Assembly (NCBI RefSeq): GCF_019399895.1
Contig: NC_091868.1
Location: 7,193,593-7,257,592 of the forward strand
Direction: 5' to 3'
From: Cardiocondyla obscurior
Lineage: Eukaryota; Arthropoda; Insecta; Hymenoptera; Formicidae
DNA: 64,000 bases
Each line of letters opens with the position of its first letter. Within the stretch, counting starts at the first letter, position 1. A program made the translations under genes and the position numbers. Positions 48,456 through 61,214 of this stretch are shown here, piece after piece. The notes beneath the pieces are model-generated. The model made no database searches. It worked only from the letters and a program-made list of their open reading frames with translations, and was not told the DNA's origin.

Positions 48456-51400
48456 GTAAGAATTATTAATCGATTCCTTACTTTCCCCGAAACGGAGAGT
48501 CTGACGGACGCGCGACATTCTCGGTATCTCCCTATTTAGCCTCTTTATAAGAAAGAAATGACGGATGACATCGCTCGTTTGCCCGTTCGTATCGAAGTCC
48601 GTGTCAGCTCATCGATACACTCTCGAAAGAGACCGTCGTCCACCATCGGCGGTTCGCTCGCCCATGGAATCCCGATCGCGAGGCATTAAACGATCCTGAT
48701 TGACAGTTGACGTATCTCATATATGTCGGAAAGATCGGCCGCTAGTCCACCTATTTTAGTATCATTATACGGGTCACTCGACGCTGTCGTTTCATTTATG
48801 ACAAAGTGATGACAAGTGACTTCCGATTGCGCAGAAATAAAAAAATAAAAAGAAAAAAAAAAGCAAAGACCACCGGCACCGCTTCGTTGTTCATCGCGAC
48901 GTAACTTGAAAACGCTTCCGAAGATGTTCGCGTTTTTTCGCGAATTAATTTCCTATAGAGCCCTGCCGCAGGAGAATTTTATCATAACTCTCGTTCTTCC
49001 ACGCCCTGTAAATTGATCGCTAAATTTACGTAGGAAATCTATGAACGGAGCACTCGACAACATCGTCTCTCCCTTCCGTTCCTTTTTTTTTTCTTTTTTC
49101 TCTCTCTTTCTTTCTCTTCTCGCGAGCTTCCAGCGCATTTATTTAGTGGGGCACGAAAATGAAAAATCGCTCGTATCTCGCCAGCGACGTTTGTTCCTCG
49201 CATTAGATACACGCGATGCCGAAGAAAATCGACGAGAATGGATGGGCGCCGTGGATGCATTCCCGGAAGCGTCACCGATAAACTAATGCCTCGCGATTTC
49301 CCGGCTTTTGCGGCTCAGCCTAACGGGGACCGTCTTTATGATTATCAGAGCACCTCGCGATATTACGGGACGATCCGACTTTTTCTTTCGAACCCTTAAA
49401 CAGTTTACACGCGCGAACGACGATGAAGAATTTAGTTGCGAAGAAATTGAGTCGCTTCTTCCCCGATACTGTTGCGTCTTAACAGTTTCCGATGGTTCCA
49501 CGTGAGTCAACCGCACCCCATTCAATACTCGGGAAACACGGGGACGATTGTCTGAAGGCATTAGCGACTTTCGGGACCGATTTTAAAGCGGCGACAAGTG
49601 TCCCGCACCATCGAGCCAACTTCCGATTTTCACCCTCCCGTGCGAGTGAAAACACAAAACACTTCGTTATCGAAAAATTGATCTTATTAGGCAGGATGTG
49701 AAACTTTTCGAGCACCCCTCGGGTTTCCCACGGAGGACCGGAATTCTCTTTCTCTGGGTATCGACCACGCGTCTTCCAACTTTTAATCGTGAGATAACAC
49801 TTAGGCCGTGACACTTCTTTGCTTAACTTTTTTTTAAATACAACTTCTCTGCTGGAGCAATTAAAACTAAAAATGATCAAAAAGAGTTTTAATGAAACAG
49901 AAAAATATATATATATAAAATTGTAAATAATTTCTTTTTTTTTTTTTTAATAAACTAGGTTAGGTATTTTTCAGGCAAAATAATATTTATTTGAAAAAAT
50001 ATATTTTTCGAACTAATTTATCAAATTTTGAATTTACGTATCGGACAAAAATATAAATTCATTAAAAGTCGCGATGTTAATTAATAACTTTTTTTTTGTA
50101 CATTTTGTAAAACTTATCACCAAAAAACTTTCTTATTGGAATTAAACTCTAAATCCTTTTCCTTCTCTTTAGCTCTGATTCCAGAAAGAAACAATTAAAA
50201 ATTTTTTTTTTGCGAGCAAACTTCGTCATACTTTATATCGATGAGATTATGTGGCGTTGTGGCCGTAGGCGAATAATTCTTCGTAAAGTTTTTAATTCCA
50301 CATTATTCGGATCCCGCGTGTGCGATGCGACGCGGTAGTTAATACGGAAGGGTGCATTACGCGGATGGGCGTGCGCCTGACAAGTAGAGCGCGCCGGCAA
50401 GATCACGGCGAAATCTTTAAACGGGCGCTAGATCAAAGGGTGCACCGGGTAGGATAGCAATTAGTTTCATTAGTAACGAGGTAATTAGCTTCGGAGATGC
50501 CGGGACGGTCGGGCGCGTTCGTCAGCGAACGCTATGCCCATTTCCATCCCGAAACTGCGCTTTAAAGACCACTGAGTCTCGCTCTCAGGAGACCACCAAG
50601 GATTTTATCCGTACAAACAAGGAATCGCGACAGAAAAATCGTGCCCTCTTTCCTTTTCTCCCGTTGTTTCGCTCTCACTCGCGATAGTAAAACCCGGAAA
50701 CAAGACAAAGATAGTCCCTCCGTTTCCAGGGAAATCGTTCTACGCCGCGAGTATATATTTCTGAATTGCGACTTTGGATTTCGTTGTCCCGTATCTAGGA
50801 TTTTCGAGCAGTGCTGGCCGCGAGTCAAGAATTCGAACTTTCAACAGTTTCACGGTAGCGCTCACAGTACCGGCATCGGGAGTTTCGAAACATTTCAAAA
50901 GGTATTGCGAAAAAATTCTTCTATCGATGAGCGTTTTATTTTCCTAGGAAGCAGGTTCTAATGCATCGCATACGCGCGCGCGCACGTGCGCGGCCTCTTT
51001 CGATAAATATAATTTTATGTGTGTACGAGGCTATTTTAATTATAAAGGAGAACCCGCGTGTTATTGAGAGGAATTCTGCTGATAACAGCAGCTCGGCTAA
51101 TAACGGATAAGCTCGGTCCGGCTGGCTGACGGAGAAATAAGGGGCGGAAAAATGAGGGGGAAAGAAAAAGGCCGATTGCCGGCCGGCGAGATGCGGCCCT
51201 TTCATGCATAAATCGGACAACATGGCAGGAACGAGCGAGCCTCGTCGAAGGTAGCATCAGCTGAGAAAGGTAATCTCGCCGCTTCCTCGGCGACTCATTG
51301 TAATTCTACGCTAAATTTCAATCCGCGGCCGAACAAAAGCCGCGTAGCCGTCGTTCTTTCCCCCCTTTCAGCCGTCACCCCCTTGTTTCATCTCGTCGAA

Positions 51401-52096
51401 GCCCTTCAACGTCGCCGGACAATAAATACTTGAACCGCGAGAACGAGAGCGTCAAGGAAGCGTACGAAAAATCATATAAAAAGAATTGAGCCCTTTTTGG
51501 AACGGAAGGGATGATAAGGGCGATAAAAAAAAAAAAAAAAAAAAAAGGAGGGCACTCGCTGCGTCGAAAGAAAAAAAAATCCTCTTATCTTAGAAATCGG
51601 CTTGTTTCAACTAATAATGTTAGGAGCATTTGCACAATTAAATGTCGATTACCATTATTGCGGATTATCATTATTATGTATGCGTACCTAATTAAATTAT
51701 TTTATTGAAGAATAAATATCGGCGGGATAAAAAATTGAAAAATTTTTTCTCGCAAACGTGAAGATTTCGAAAGAAGCGTTTGACGTGTGCGAAATGAAAC
51801 GCCGTATCTTTAAGGGTTGCGGCTTTAATGGGAGCCGCGGGAAGGGAGAAGAAGGCTCTATCTCTCTTCTCGGGCGCTGAAAGTCTAACGTGCCCGGTCG
51901 CTTTCCCCAAGTTTAATTAGGTACGCCCTTATGTATCCGTTCTATCCGTGTGTATACAAACCGATACTATGGCGTTCGGTATTGGCGAGGGAAACGGACG
52001 TTAGGGATGCACCGCGGATGGGAAGAGACGAGAGAGGAGCTTAAAAGGACTTCGGGGAGACGAGGAAAGAGAAAGGGAGAGAGAAAAGCGTGTAGA

Positions 52097-52640
52097 CATA
52101 CATGGTGTCTCAAAATTATCCTTTTATCGTATATACCTGAGTACTATTTTGAGAAATTCTAAAGAAAGAATTGTCGAACATTGATTGAAAAACCGTGTAC
52201 AATTTAAAAAGTCAAAACGATATTTAATGGTAAAGTTTTAGCGGAAAATTCAAGTATCGTTGCCCGTTTCGAGCGATGCAAAATCCATCATTTTATTAAA
52301 CATCGAACGCTCAATATCTAATTTATGAAACGATGAAAAATGAACAGTACGTCTTAAAAAAAAAAGGAAGCAATTTCGAACCGTTCAAAGAAAAATCGCG
52401 GGCCAAGTTTGCGCGCGACGTTTCGGTAGAAATTCTAGTATCGTCCCGCATAAATCATTCGCAGTAGATGCCACCTCGCGCTCCGACCCGGTCCTCGAAT
52501 TCTTCCAGGAGTTCGTAATTTTATGTCAATCCGTTGTTCAAATATTTACAGAAGCCCGATACATGGGTTTAGACATTCTCCCCCGTAAGTTTATTCGAGA
52601 ACCCGCGAGGGCTCCTGGATTCCAGAACACCCCGTATACA
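52097..52640. mobile_element. Possible decayed MITE-like element
   Basis: The left end has atacatggtgtct and the right end gaacaccccgtat. These are imperfect inverted repeats that resemble the ends at 58,714-59,060. No transposase frame lies inside. The end-match is weak, so only the family resemblance supports it. Confidence 0.25.
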
Positions 52641-55209
52641 CGTATGTCGGTCCAGACATCGTGTGTGCCCGCGGGGGCGGGAGGGACGACGGAAGGAGGC
52701 GAGGGAGGAAGGCGGGAAGGGGGAGAAGATGAGGATCGCGGAAATGGACCGTTGCCTGGAGCTCGCGTCCTACGTCTCCGCGATATAACGGAGTCTCGAA
52801 GCGCTGAATCGGGATGGGCGGGCGGGGCTGGTGACAAGGGAGGAAAGGGCCCGACTTTTGTACACGTCAGATTGAAATTTAGCGTGGGATTTCAATGAGC
52901 CGCCGAAGTAGCGAGATTACCTCCGTCGACTGATACTCTCGCGACGTTATTCGCGTTCGCGACTCGGAGGACGACGCATCGATCCTTTCCGTTTTCTTTT
53001 TTTCTCTCTTCCTTTCTCTCTCTCTCTCTCTACTTTCTTTCGTTTTATCTTTCTTTTTTTTTTTTTTTTTAATTCTCGAGTTTCCTCGCAGTGTCTTCTT
53101 TCCTGCGCGGAATCGCGTCCAATCAGCCCCGAGTTCGAACTGCCGCAGTGGATTTGTTGCTACCGAAAGTTCCTGATCGCGAGCTTGACTCGCACGCGCT
53201 TAATTCGCTCTTCGCCGTGAGCTTAGTCGCCCTCGCGAAAGCGTAGCGTCGAGGGGACGCGCGGCTCTTCCCGATTGAATAATATGCGCGTCTCGGCTGA
53301 TTTGCTTCCTCGCGAGATAAAGTGGCTCCCGGCCGCGAGCTTTTCGTGCTTTCGAACTTTAAATCCTCGCGAAACTCACAGTCCGTTCCCTCACGGATAC
53401 GGAAATCGTAACCGTAAGCGCGGGACTCGGTAAGACTTCGAGTTTTGCTGTATGAGAGCCAAGGAACGGCATTCTCGCGATTGTATGTTTATTGCGCTAC
53501 CGAAAGTTGCGAGGTGCAATTGTCAAAAGCGAAGAGAAAATGCAAACGTATATATTTCCCGACAAAATATCATTTTCATACTCGCGATAGCGGAGCGCGT
53601 TTCCGGTATCCGATGCGGACAAATTGCTCTCCACGTCTTTCTAATCTTAGCCGAGTGAATGAAAATATTAGTCGAAGCGGACGCGAAATGCATATCGAGC
53701 CGGCTCTGCGGATACGTCTATAAATCCAATCGCGGTGAGATCGGTTTAAAAATCCATCGGAAGTCGCGTCGATTAATCTGGAGAGCCGATCGGTACGAAG
53801 TGCCGTGTAATCGAGATGTGCTTTCTTCTGAAATTTATTCAAAATTCACGTTTTGCTCGCCGAAGGATCGAAATAGCGCGGGTCGGTTTCGATTAGGATC
53901 GCGCATTATTCAGCAATCCATCGGAACGGATTAGATCAATGCGAAAAGGTCGATTAATTAATTCAATTGCGCCGGATAAGGAACTGTTCCTCATTTAATC
54001 ATCGGCGCCATCGAGACATCTGTTTCAGGCTCCGAATCGAATCCGGCCTCGATGCCTGTTCTTTGTCTCGGGCGCGACCAGTCGACGTTAGAAAGCAAGT
54101 TAAATCCATAATTTACGTTTCCATTTAACGGTTACAGGCGGAATGCTCGTCGCAAGGAAAAAAAAATTTCCAAGGAGAGAATGACGATGATAAATTAACG
54201 AGGGGATGATGGACGTGGCGTTATCGCGAGCTCGCGATTTTATTCGACGGTATGTAAGTCGGATACGGATAATTAATTCAATACGCGAAATACGCTTTAT
54301 ACGTTCCACGTGTGAGGTAATTCAATGCCCTCGATTTGATTTCCGTGCGAAAACTCCGCAGAGATATAATAAACTTGGGCTGAATCTCTTCGATATTATC
54401 GCAAATTGCGATTCGAGCGGTACGCCGCGTAAAATCGTCAAAGTATTCTTGCTCTTGTACATAATAACGTATTCCCGCAAACACGATTAGCGGTAACATT
54501 ATTAATACGATGCTCGAAAAACCACAGATCGACATCCAAATTGATGGAATCTATCAATTTCGACACGCCGAGCAAGAGAGCTCTTTAAAATCTTATGCCG
54601 AACAGCTGCCGTCATTATTAATTTTGGTCGAATGACGGAAATTCGTGACCCAATTTGTGCCTCAGAATTATTGAAGAACCATAGGAAGAAGTTTTGCATT
54701 ATTCCGTTCTTTATCCGCGCGAGAGCAAAAAAAAATACCAAGAAATTTCACAAGCGCGAAATCGAATTAATTCCATCCGAACGTTTTGCCGAGCCAAATG
54801 GCAACACGAGATTCCAAATAGCGGATAACAGTGGGAACAAAAATTTAAAAACAAAACAAAAAAAAATTTCGAAAACTTTTTAATAATAATTAAATTTTAA
54901 TAACGCACGGAGAAAGGAAACGAGGGAAGATTGATTCGAGGTGGACGAACGCGAGTCTCATTTTTCGAGTTTATCGTTGTCAAAGAAGCTCGCGGTGGCC
55001 TGTAAGCGAAACTCGCTCATCGGTGACCGATAATTCAACATCGAAGAGGACAGAGAGGGACGAGCGGAAAAAAGCGCGCCGCGAGAAACGCCGAGGACTT
55101 GAGAAGTCGCCTGCGAGCGCGAGCGCGATTATTTTCAGCCGCGCGAAGGTTCGTAGAGAGGGGGGGTGGGGGGTAGGATTAATTACTATTATAATGAATT
55201 TCATATTAC

Positions 55210-55320
55210 CATAAGAGTTGTGAAACTGCGGATGGTGCGAGTCGATCCCGGTTCCTGGGTGGTGCATGTCCAGCATGGCGGCGTCCGGCTCGCCTCCGCT
55301 CTCAGAGCAGTTGCTCAGGG
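55210..55320 (-). CDS. Candidate 111-nt coding exon, probably onecut
   Basis: On the minus strand the acceptor TCTATCGGTTTGGTTTTAG and the donor TATG|GTAATA bound 111 nt that read as 36 full codons plus split codons at each end (phase 1-1). The peptide starts LSNCSESGGEPDAA, continues MLDMHHPGTGIDSHHPQF and ends HNSY. It has the acidic/His-rich, low-hydrophobicity look of a transcription-factor linker or activation region. The phase matches the microexon and the homeodomain exon, so it could be an optional insert in the CUT-homeodomain linker. Alternatively, the end Ser-Tyr plus a split G-codon resembles the start of the conserved Onecut N-terminal SY-(A/T)-TLTPLQPL motif. That would need the following exon and the CUT exon between here and 6.8 kb, and I cannot find either. 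A nested unrelated gene is the third option. Confidence 0.5.
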
Positions 55321-58300
55321 CTAAAACCAAACCGATAGACACACACCTTGCGTTTACACTTCTCATCAGTCTTATTTGGTATCGTCGAACCATTAGCCCG
55401 TTTATAATTTCTTTCTCTGTTTGTCCCTCCTAATTCCGTTTCCCGCCCGTTCCTGCCCTCGCTCGCATTTGCGGATCTCGGGATCAAGCTAGGCGATCGT
55501 TTACGTATTAAATTGTCAAAGGAACCATTTCCCCGCGGACCTCCGGTGGCCCGAAACGCGGGAGGCTAAACGGTACGATGTAAATAAAACAAGGTCCAAT
55601 TTAATTGAAACAAAGCATCTCAAAGTGAATCTAAAGAGACTGCGCGATTACGAGAATTTAACGGAGTTGTAAATCGCCGCGTGCTCAAAAAGCGCCGAAA
55701 AAGCCGAAAAATCCGAAGACTCGTTAACCATTTGAAAGACTCAAGAATTTTGAACTCTACGAACGAAAGTTTAATTAATAAATTAAAAGCACGGGAAAAG
55801 CGTCGGGTTTCACTGTTCCCGAGTGCGCGAATTGGAAGCCGCGGCGCGGTTTTGCGAGCTAGGAAAGGAACGGCGCGGAGGTAAGCTCGAGTCGAGCACG
55901 ATGACAACTATCGAATTAAAAAATTCACGATGGCGACGATATTGTTTCCGAGCGTAACGAAAATTCCGCGCTCCATTTCGTTAAGATTGAACCCACATGT
56001 GCGCTTGCTTCGTCCTCCTCTTGCTCAACGAAACAGAAACGGCAAGATCACAAAAACGGAAAAGCACACTTTAAGAAAGAAATCATATAACATAAAACGG
56101 GGCGGCACACATTGACTCACGTAACTTATGATAAAACTAAAGTAACTAAAATGTGGTTAACGGTAGCGGTATCTTCGCCGAGCCGATCAATCATCCTTGT
56201 TGGCACGCCGGTGAAGTCGGGAATATCAGATAGCATAGAAATTTGAGACATCGCGATTTTAATTCTTTTGCTTTAAAAAAATAAAAAATAAAAAAAAGAA
56301 AAAGAAAGAAAAAAAAAATTATTAAAATTAAAAACTGACGATAGCCTTCGTAAATCTTTTACTATATTTTTTATAAATTGCTATCCCGACGCTTACGCCG
56401 GGCTTTCAAAAGCACGGCAGTTGTCTCATATTTCTATTGAAACGTCAATTTCAAAATCGCGCTTGAATCGTTGATCAGAGGAGTTGCGAAAAATTCGATC
56501 GTCAAAGATACCGCCACGTCGATTTCTACGAATTCCAAGCGTTTAAGTGTCTAAAAAAAAATATATATATTTGGGAAAAAACGGGACTGTAGGATAGAGG
56601 GAAGTGATTCGAGGTCGTAGGCTGTTATCCCTGGTAAAACAGAAAACGAAACAACAGGGGGGGAAAACCAACTAAATTTAGCGTTCAATCGCAGCGAAAT
56701 ATACAGGATGCGAGAGGAGTTCCCGCGCGCGCGCGACTTTTTGCAAAAAGAGCGTCTGTTACAGAATGGAGGAGCGTGTCAAAAGGATGAAAAGATTTTT
56801 CACCGTAATTGTTACGATTGCTAATTATCTCGTTGTGTAATTAGTAATTACAGCAGATTTGCCGTTTCGCGAAATATGTCGAAAAGTACGAAAGGTTTTG
56901 ACGATAAAATGTATTTAAAAATGCTATAATGTTTTAAAAATTATCATTCTTTTTCTATCTGACAAATTTTGACGAAAAATCGTTTAATTTTTCCTTAAAA
57001 TCTTTTGTCGCTTTCCTTGGCAAGTTATTGTTTCGCTCGTTCGTGGAAAGTGACGAAACGTTCTTTTTGCAAGGATCGGCTTGTTTTGGCGACTCGAGAT
57101 TGAAATGCTTGGTTGCAACGCGGGCGGGAACGGTCCTCGCGCCCTGCGAGGCGCGCGGTCTTTCTTTCTCGCGGGCGCATCCTCGATCGAAGGCGAGGAA
57201 ACGGTAAAGGCGGAACTCGCGGAGTCCTTCGTGGTGCGTTTGTCTATCCGTTTGGTTAGGTCGAGACATTTACATTTTCGCGCACGAACGGGGACCGGCT
57301 CTTTCTCGGATGGAGATCGAATCGACGCTGCGCTCTCGCAGTTCTCTTTTTCTACTTTCGAGATTCTCAGCTGGTATCTTCCGTGTTGGCGTCCCGTCGA
57401 TGATAGTCTTCAGACGACGACGACGACGAAGGAAGACTGTTTGCAAAATTATACAGGCACAGAGGATGAGGAGAACGTAGAAGAGGGCCACACAGATTCG
57501 AGAACGAAGAACGAAAGTGAAACGAAATCACGAAACATTGTCAATCATCAGGAGGAGTGCCTTTCTCTCGCGACTTCTTTTTTTTATTTTTTCGAGAGAG
57601 CGTAAAAGTTGCGAATCATCTTGCAAAAAAAACCTTTCACGGGGGAATACCAAGAGAGAGAAACACAGAATTAATAAAAGCCACCAGAGATCCGGGAAAG
57701 TGCGGGAAAACGAACGAGAGCTCGTTTCGTCTTTTCCTTTCGTCGTAATCGTTCGCTCGCGATCTTCGCGCGGGTGGTTTTAATAATACGATAAGTATTC
57801 ATGAGATTGATTCGTTACATTTTTTTTTTTAATTCTTAATTTTTTTTTTTTTTTCTTTGGATAACGTTTCGACATTTGTAGGACGTTGCAGGATTTATTT
57901 ATGGAAATTATAATCACCTTTTTGCAACCTCTCAAAAGTCATGAGGAATATTTTATATTTGTGTAATTAAATAATTAAATGTGCCGATGTGATTTACAGG
58001 GGATTGCTCCCAATATTACGCATTAATATTATAGACGGTTATTTTTGCCGCTTTCGATCCAGATTTCCATATTTAGCGCTAATTCGTCGTTGAGTTTAAT
58101 GTGTTCCGAAGGCATGTGTGTCAAAACAACCGTAAATCGATGTACCGTTTCGTTCCCAGAAGCGCCGAGCCCGCGCGATAAATCGTCTCACTCGCCGATA
58201 TCTTTGAGCGATCTTTACACCCGAGCGGCTTGCCGGCCACCGCGATCGATCCTTAATTCTTGAACAATTCTAAAACGGCTTTTTATCTTATCGCGCGCCG

Positions 58301-58713
58301 TAGTAATTAAGTCCCGAGTTCGATTTCTGCAAAGAGAAAAGAATATCAGTAGGAAATGGAGTGAAAATATGGCGGACACTTCTCGAAGAATTCACCGCGT
58401 GCCACTATCCGCCTCCGAATTTCCTTTTCTCACGGAGTGTCGTCCCTCCCCCTCTCTCGCTCGCTCTCGTTCCGTACCACCCTGTACGTACGCGGGACAC
58501 GTACGTAACAGTTGCAAACTACAGTGTGTATGCGTCGTACAACAGAAAGCCGGTTCCCACTGAGAGCCACCCTGCTTCTACTACGTCTACGTGATGGAGA
58601 ACGGAGGTATAGCGGTGGAAGAAAGAGAGACGGGGTCCCGCGAGCCGGGGTGAGCGCGGCGGAGAGAGAAAGAGAGACTCCGTGGTGGCGTGCATTGTGT
58701 GCGGCCTACATAC

Positions 58714-59060
58714 ATATACGGGGTGTCCCGTGCGAAACTTGCCTCACGGTCGCATAAGAATCGCGGCACAAATTTCTCTCGATATTGAAACGTGGGTGCG
58801 AGCCGCCGGTACATCACCGCAAGTTAAAGTGCCCCGAGAGCGGATTGATTTCGACAGTACGGGGCGGGATCTTATCTCTCGGATTTTTATCTCCGGCGAA
58901 TTCAATGTCAGCCAACGGGCCCGTCCGAGGATCTTTTATTGACGCGCAGACCGGTGAAATATGCGACTTTGAGACATTTTTGAAAAGGCTCGGCCATACA
59001 CGCAGAGCTCGAATCTACGCGAAACCTTAATTCGCGATAGAACCCGAGCACCCCGTATAT
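58714..59060. mobile_element. 347-bp MITE-like element with 12-bp terminal inverted repeats
   Basis: The left end atatacggggtg and the right end caccccgtatat are exact inverted repeats. The similarity continues weakly inward (tcccg against ctcgg). A TA at each outer edge is compatible with Tc1/mariner-type insertion. There is no transposase. Two 80-residue plus-strand frames inside are uninformative. It would be a non-autonomous DNA transposon relic. Confidence 0.45.
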
Positions 59061-61191
59061 ATCGCATTCGTGACGTGGTGGATGAGTCAGCCGGTGGAAG
59101 CGGTATCCGAGAAATTCGTCCGGAAACTTTCCGGAAATACGTACGCCAAAAAGCAGGATGTGCTACTTTCGAAGCTACGATAATAGTCAAACGATTATCA
59201 ATATTTAATCGTCGCACGGTGCCAGTGCTACGCTTTTCCGTCTACGGCCTTTTCCATCTTTAGCCCGTAAAACAAGAGCTCTAAGCTCTTTCGAACTATA
59301 ATTACTTGAATCCCTTTCTAATTCCAGTACCGCTTGAGTTTCGTATCTGTTTTCAACATAATAGTTTTTAAATAGTCAAAAACGGACCTTTATACGGATA
59401 TATTAGTAGCATTACTTTTCTAGATAGTTTCTTGCGTTTATTTAAATACCGCTTTACAGCGAGACAACTTTATATATTTAAGTTTCTAACTTCCCGCAAA
59501 ATAATTACATATCTTTATTCCAAGAAGTCGGACGCTTATTCTCACAGGCCAAACGTATTTTTTTACGAAATCACAATTTTTTTTCAGAATTAAAACAATA
59601 AGAGTTAATCGAGAATTTATTTTCGCCCTCGCGTTCATAAATAAAGAGAGAGGTTAATTTAAAACGATTTTTGGAAATAATTCTCAGTCGCTAGCTCGGT
59701 AAAAAAAAAGAAGATAATAAAAACGTACGTAGTTTCCCTCAAGTGAGCTTTCCCAATTAACTCCGCTGGCTGAATTCGCGGCTGATGAAAATATATTCGC
59801 TCGCGTGCGACGTCGTCACCGCGATTAAGAGGCGTCGTTCCAGGAGAGCGGTGCGCTTATCACAAAACATACCAGTGTCACCTTTCGTTTATCAATGATC
59901 TACTTGAAACTCAAGCCCGAGCCGTTCGTCCCCGCGTCTCCGCGTGCAGAAGCTACCTTCCATCGAGTCTTCCGACGACGCAATACCGAGCGCGGTCCGC
60001 ATCTCCCTCGGGCGAGACGTATAAAGGCCGTGGCTCACAAACCGCAAAACTTGAGACTCAGGCCGGGAACGCAAGCAATTTCACATAACGTGCAGCAGCA
60101 TAGACGCAAGAAAATCTACTAATCTTTTATTTTTATTCTGCAATAGAAATAAAGGACTCCGATTGATCTCCGTATGTGTTATACGTCGTGTGTAACGCAA
60201 AAGTGTGCGCGGAAGCCTTGAAAATTTCAACCGTACGGAACTTTCAGCGGTGCTTAGGCGATTGTTTAAGGTCTCGAGTGCAGTTGTTGCTTTTTTTTAA
60301 GTCTTCACTTTCACCGCTTAGATATGTACTTTCTTTTGTGGGCCACGGCCCTGACGGAACGCGAGCGCGAGAAAAAGCGACGTTTCCACCGACCAGAGGC
60401 CTCGTTTTAGAGTCGCGGACGGCATGCGGGCGATCTTGTCCTATTTTCCCTCGCGCATCTGCCGAAATTCCTCGCGAGCCGAATTACGGCGCGCAATTGC
60501 CGCGTCCTAAAGCGAAATGGAAAGCCTTCCGCGCGAATAATAACCGCGATCTATGTTTGTCCCACTGATTTCATTCGACTAATATCGGCATTACGATTTT
60601 TTATTCTTTTTTCGCGTGAAACGTCGCGCTATTTTTTATTTTTTTTTTTTATTTTACACGTATATCTATTTCACTCTTTGTTCATTTTTTTTGTAACATT
60701 TATTATTTTTATGCTGAATTGGGTTTCCTTAATGACTCGTATATCGCGGTCGAAGTAATGTAATGTATCAACGCTTGACAGAATGTTTTTTTTAAACTTT
60801 GCAGGATAATGTCTGCCGTTTAAAAAGCGCGAAACTGTCGTATAATAAATAAGATTATATGTCTCGCGAAGCTAATTAGATGAGAGTCTGCTCACGATGT
60901 CAGTTATCATATTTTCGAATAATAAATATGTAGGTGTGTTTCTATTTTATTTTATTTTTTTTTTTTATACATAATCTGCTCTCTACACGCTTGAGATACG
61001 CGGTGAGTCGTCACGAGCCAGCGGAACAGTTTACATGAGGCATAAAAGGCACGGTTGCGTTCTATCGGCTCTCGCATAGCGTAACAGCTGTACGACGAAA
61101 GGTGTTCATTGATGTGACATCTGCACCTTGATTCCCCTTCCTCTCGTCGCTTCGATAGACGCGTGCGTTTTCGTGAATGACCTCTTCCTTT

Positions 61192-61214
61192 GAAAAAAAA
61201 AAAAAAAAAAAAAA
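61192..61214. repeat. Poly-A tract
   Basis: About 22 A residues. No preceding retroposon body is recognised. Confidence 0.85.

Larger units (their letters stand above)
41001..55209 (-). other. Giant onecut intron, part 4
   Basis: No onecut exon is supported between here and the microexon. Contents include two poly-T runs (41,557-41,582, 48,037-48,061), two copies of a 22-bp motif (41,761 and 42,462), an A/G-rich tract (44,985-45,275), a degenerate repeat block (46,360-46,770), a candidate plus-strand exon (48,287-48,455), AT-rich stretches (45,480-45,800, 49,880-50,220) and a possible second MITE-like copy (52,097-52,640). Confidence 0.6.

Noticed and set aside
57081..57605. 174-residue plus-strand open frame
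   Set aside because: No recognisable domain, no splice or promoter context. A frame of this length is about what chance gives once or twice in 64 kb read in six frames.
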